From: Candidatus Sulfomarinibacter kjeldsenii
GTDB taxonomy: Bacteria; Acidobacteriota; Thermoanaerobaculia; Thermoanaerobaculales; Sulfomarinibacteraceae
Assembly (NCBI GenBank): GCA_014764485.1
Contig: JACXWA010000085.1
Span: 1 to 36,156 of the forward strand
Reading direction: 5' to 3'
DNA: 36,156 nt
Notes under the pieces: model-generated
Told to the model about the DNA's origin: nothing
Database searches by the model: none
Seen by the model: only the letters and a program-made list of their open reading frames with translations
Shown: piece after piece, positions 33,749-36,156 of the stretch
Position numbering within the stretch: the stretch's first letter is position 1
Layout of the letters: every line of letters starts with the position of its first letter
Made by a program: the position numbers and the translations under genes

Positions 33749-34804
33749 CTAGTCGATCACCCCACCACCCAGACACTCCTCCCCGTCATAGAGCACCGCG
33801 AACTGGCCCGGTGCGATCCCGGGGTCCTCGGTGAGGTCAAACTCTACGATCAGAGATTTGTCAGCGTTGGAAGAAACCCTGCACGGGTCGATGCGTTCTC
33901 CGTGGCGGATCTTCACTGTCAGTTCGGAACGTTGTGGAGGGTCGGCGATCCAGTGGGGCGTCGAAATCAGAAAGGATCGCCGAGCATAGTCGGCAAGCTC
34001 GTCGCCATGGGCGACAAGGATCGCATCATTGTCGAGGTCCTTGCCGACGACGTACCACGGACCGTCGCCGAGACCCAGGCCTCGGCGCTGGCCGATGGTG
34101 TGGAACCAGGTGCCTCTGTGACGGCCGAGGATTTTTCCGGTTGAAGCACGGCGGATCTCGCCCGGGCGATCGCCGAGGTGGTGGCGGACGAAATCGTCGA
34201 ACGGGACCCTGCCGAGGAAACATATGCCCTGGCTGTCAGGTCGATCGGCGTTGGCTAGCCCGAAGCGGTGCGCCTCCTCCCTGACCTCCGCTTTCGTGAG
34301 ATCACCAATTGGAAAGAGACATCGTGCGAGCTGCGCCTGGAGAAGCTGACACAGGAAGTAGGTTTGGTCCTTCTTCGGGTCGGCCCCTCGCAGCAGGTGA
34401 AAACGCCCGTCTCGCCCCTCGACCCGGGCGTGATGGCCCGAGGCGATCCGGTCAAAGCGGTCGCCGGCGCGATCGACAAATGCGCCGAACTTGATCATTC
34501 GGTTGCACATCACATCGGGGCTCGGGGTTCGGCCGGCTTCGAGTTCCGCCAGAGCATAGGCGACGACCGTGCCGAGGTACTCCTGCTGGAGGGAGATCAC
34601 TTCGAGCGGCACATTCGCGGCGTCGCAGACCGACCGCACGTACTCGAGGTCTTCCTCCCAGGGACAGGAGCCAAGGAAGGCCATCTCGTCCTCGAGCCAG
34701 ATTTTGAGGTAGAAGGCGGTGAGCTGGTGTCCACCTTCCTCGACCAGACGCATGAGCGCGACCGAGGAATCTACCCCGCCAGAAGTCAGTACAGCGATTC
34801 TCAT
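33749..34804 (-). CDS. mnmA: tRNA-specific 2-thiouridylase
   Basis: From ATG 34804 the protein has 351 residues. The PP-loop LTSGGVDSSVAL binds ATP. The nucleophile Cys lies in DVMCNRMIKFGAF and the second catalytic Cys in DSQGICFLGR. DQTYFLCQL and the tRNA-binding and beta-barrel end (GQFAVLYDGEECLGGGVI) are all typical. MnmA adds sulfur to uridine 34 of Lys, Glu and Gln tRNAs. The start is marked by the conserved N-terminus and by TATCCT six bases before the ATG. A word-array repeat lies upstream, and a 23-base inverted repeat lies beyond its stop. Confidence 0.96.
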   Translation of the reverse strand: MRIAVLTSGGVDSSVALMRLVEEGGHQLTAFYLKIWLEDEMAFLGSCPWEEDLEYVRSVCDAANVPLEVISLQQEYLGTVVAYALAELEAGRTPSPDVMCNRMIKFGAFVDRAGDRFDRIASGHHARVEGRDGRFHLLRGADPKKDQTYFLCQLLQAQLARCLFPIGDLTKAEVREEAHRFGLANADRPDSQGICFLGRVPFDDFVRHHLGDRPGEIRRASTGKILGRHRGTWFHTIGQRRGLGLGDGPWYVVGKDLDNDAILVAHGDELADYARRSFLISTPHWIADPPQRSELTVKIRHGERIDPCRVSSNADKSLIVEFDLTEDPGIAPGQFAVLYDGEECLGGGVID

Positions 34805-34810
34805 GGACAC

Positions 34811-34816
34811 AGGATA
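34811..34816 (-). promoter_or_regulatory. TANNNT -10 element of a probable leaderless promoter (mnmA)
   Basis: On the minus strand TATCCT lies exactly six bases before ATG 34804. No Shine-Dalgarno sequence is seen. Confidence 0.5.
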
Positions 34817-34822
34817 CTGATC

Positions 34823-34930
34823 GAATTCGGAATGCGGAATTCGGAATTCTGAATTCCCATCCGAACCCACGATTTTTCTGGGCGCTGGGGTGACATTCCG
34901 AATTCAAAACTCCGAATTCAGAATTCGGCG
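34823..34930. repeat. Inverted word-array repeat, family E (GAATTCGGAATTCGG words)
   Basis: The left arm has tandem GAATTCGG-type words up to about 34856. The right arm (34893-34928) has CATTCCGAATTC and CTCCGAATTCAGAATTCGG. A small GGCGC/GCGCC hairpin (34927-34939) adjoins the stop of the zinc-ribbon gene. The array lies between two minus-strand genes, upstream of mnmA. Confidence 0.8.
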
Positions 34931-34938
34931 CGAAGCGC

Positions 34939-35337
34939 CTAACGCATGTACTTCTCGTGCACCAGGTGTTCGAGGTAGCGGTCGGTGTGAACGCCGTAGT
35001 CCTTGAGTAAGCCCTCCGCCGAGACTACGAAGGTCGCTTCCTCACCGGCGATACGGGAAAAGTAGACTCGGTGTGGTTCTCCGGGAGACGTCACCTCGAG
35101 GGTGCAGAGGTCTTCGGAAAGTTCGGACACCAGGCTCTTCTCACACACCGGACAGAAAAGCTCCCAGCGTGTGCCGGGGGCCATCTCTTCACCGGGCGGC
35201 AACTCGACCTCGTAGTTGCCGGGCTGGGGATGCAAGCTGGCGAGAAATCGGCGCTCACCGCTTTCGGCTTGCAGAACCACCCGATCGTCCGGGTTCAGCG
35301 GAGCTTCGCAATGAGGGCACGAGTATTTCCAGCGCAT
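34939..35337 (-). CDS. Small zinc-ribbon protein of unknown function
   Basis: The 132-residue protein has two CxxC pairs, CPHC near residue 7 and CPVC near residue 63, which probably bind one zinc. Between and after them are strands rich in Glu (NYEVELPPGEEMAPGTRWEL). The end, DYGVHTDRYLEHLVHEKYMR, is helical. I recognise no named family. GGGAG lies about five bases before ATG 35337. The gene is on the same strand as the glycosylase gene upstream, 62 bases away, so they may be co-transcribed. A role in nucleic-acid or protein binding is only a guess from the zinc ribbon. Confidence 0.75.
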   Translation of the reverse strand: MRWKYSCPHCEAPLNPDDRVVLQAESGERRFLASLHPQPGNYEVELPPGEEMAPGTRWELFCPVCEKSLVSELSEDLCTLEVTSPGEPHRVYFSRIAGEEATFVVSAEGLLKDYGVHTDRYLEHLVHEKYMR

Positions 35338-35399
35338 GGCAACTCCCTGGGGAAAGAATAGCGAAAAACCAACCCGAAAGGGGAATCGGGGTCTCGATC

Positions 35400-36125
35400 T
35401 CAGGGTAGATCCACTCCCAGTTCTCGCAATTCTCTGGTGGCTTGCTCCGCCCATCCGCGGTTGGCGGCCGGGCTTGCCGGGCTCGGGTGGAGAATACGGC
35501 CGATGGCGACGTCGACATCTTCGAGTGCGGCCTGGGCTCGGCCTTCGGCAAAAGCACCGACGCCGACTACTATCTCCGGCCGCAAGAACTCGACCGTATG
35601 AATCAGGGCGCGGTCGCAAATTTCGAGCAACGGCCCTCTTTCCCCAGCCGGCAGCTTGTCCGGGGTGCGGTTGCGGCCACCCTCCTCGAGGAAGGCCAGT
35701 GGACAGTAGTTAGCGACGAAGAAACGTGAGAAGAAACGAGAGGGAGTGCCGAATACCTCCCGCGCCCAACCCCACAGCCGGGCGCCGCTGACCTCCGAGC
35801 GGGTGCACGCGAGACCCATGATCTGCCTTTTTGGGTGCTCGTGCTCGGGCCGCCGGATCTCGGCAGAAATACCGAGCCAGTCTCGGACAGCGCTCACTTC
35901 GCCAAACGGCACCCCGGTCTGTGCCATCCCCCACGGCCCGGGGTTCATGCCCAGAAACAACACCTCCTTCGGCGCATCGCCGTAGAGATCGAGGTACTGG
36001 GAGTGGGCCTGCCACGCGTAGTCGAGTGGGTTGTAAACGTGGGAAACGGGCGCAGTGAACCGAAGGCGGTCCACCTCCTCAGCCAGCCTCCTGGCAATCT
36101 CGACAAGAAGTGATCCGTTCGCCAT
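35400..36125 (-). CDS. SMUG1-type uracil-DNA glycosylase
   Basis: The 241-residue protein has the SMUG1 active-site motif GMNPGPWGMAQTGVPFGEV (59-77), with Asn instead of the Asp of family 1 enzymes. The second motif is HPSPASPAANRGW near residue 213. VANYCPLAFLEEGGRNRTPDK, written as one stretch, matches the DNA-contacting wedge region. It should remove uracil (and oxidised pyrimidines) from DNA, starting base-excision repair. SMUG1 occurs patchily in bacteria, so acquisition by transfer is possible. The start ATG 36125 has TACCAT ten bases before it and no clear ribosome-binding site. Confidence 0.92.
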   Translation of the reverse strand: MANGSLLVEIARRLAEEVDRLRFTAPVSHVYNPLDYAWQAHSQYLDLYGDAPKEVLFLGMNPGPWGMAQTGVPFGEVSAVRDWLGISAEIRRPEHEHPKRQIMGLACTRSEVSGARLWGWAREVFGTPSRFFSRFFVANYCPLAFLEEGGRNRTPDKLPAGERGPLLEICDRALIHTVEFLRPEIVVGVGAFAEGRAQAALEDVDVAIGRILHPSPASPAANRGWAEQATRELRELGVDLP

Positions 36126-36156
36126 TCCGGAGGTGATGGTAGCAGTTTGTCGAATT

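Noticed and set aside
33544-33834. A 96-codon plus-strand frame after a strong GGAGG sequence
   Set aside because: It runs into the end of mnmA on the other strand, is very rich in Arg, Pro and His, shows no family pattern and crosses the 23-base inverted repeat. The ribosome-binding site is kept only as part of an unexplained structured region.

Overview
The window is a high-GC (about 60%) chromosomal segment of a Gram-negative, free-living bacterium. The lineage cannot be fixed from sequence alone. The large secreted transglutaminase-like proteins, the DUF4388 protein, NtrC-type regulators, short-word intergenic repeats and leaderless-looking promoters would fit a deep-branching phylum such as Acidobacteriota (low confidence). 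I see no phage, insertion sequence, CRISPR array, rRNA or tRNA gene.

Layout, left to right. The end of a probable outer-membrane protein (1-106) is followed by a minus-strand phosphate-uptake cluster (131-4233): a PhoU-domain protein, an Na/Pi cotransporter and a Pit-type transporter whose C-terminus appears frameshifted. A lipid/diacylglycerol kinase (4388-5281) precedes an ECF sigma / zinc anti-sigma / secreted LTxxQ-like trio (5474-7084). A housekeeping block follows (7287-12173): rplU, rpmA, obgE, nadD, rsfS, rlmH, a DksA/TraR-type protein and holA. Next come an RsbU-type PP2C phosphatase (12320-13606) and an NtrC-type regulator (13714-15099). A broken manC and a HAD hydrolase lie on the minus strand (15207-17047). 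Two overlapping genes for 1178-residue secreted DUF3857/transglutaminase-like paralogues (17358-24427) precede rsgA (24554-25459). A divergent pair follows (25566-29084): a large protein with a class III cyclase-like domain and a cNMP-binding-fold/DUF4388 protein. Then come a PDZ-containing membrane histidine kinase overlapping its NtrC-type regulator (29333-33360), mnmA, a small zinc-ribbon protein and a SMUG1-type uracil-DNA glycosylase (33749-36125).

Three themes stand out. First, most intergenic gaps hold an array of short degenerate repeat words, mostly arranged as an inverted repeat. At least seven unrelated word families share this layout, and most arrays lie next to a CCCACCC/GGGTGGG module. 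Several sit where a transcription terminator is expected. Second, six genes that head transcription units have a TANNNT hexamer exactly six bases before the start codon, the signature of leaderless transcription. Many genes inside operons instead have Shine-Dalgarno sequences. Third, much of the window is signalling: an ECF sigma module, a PP2C phosphatase, two NtrC-type regulators, a PDZ sensor kinase and the cyclase-like/cNMP-fold pair. Two genes (manC and the Pit transporter) carry frame disruptions that could be real or assembly errors.
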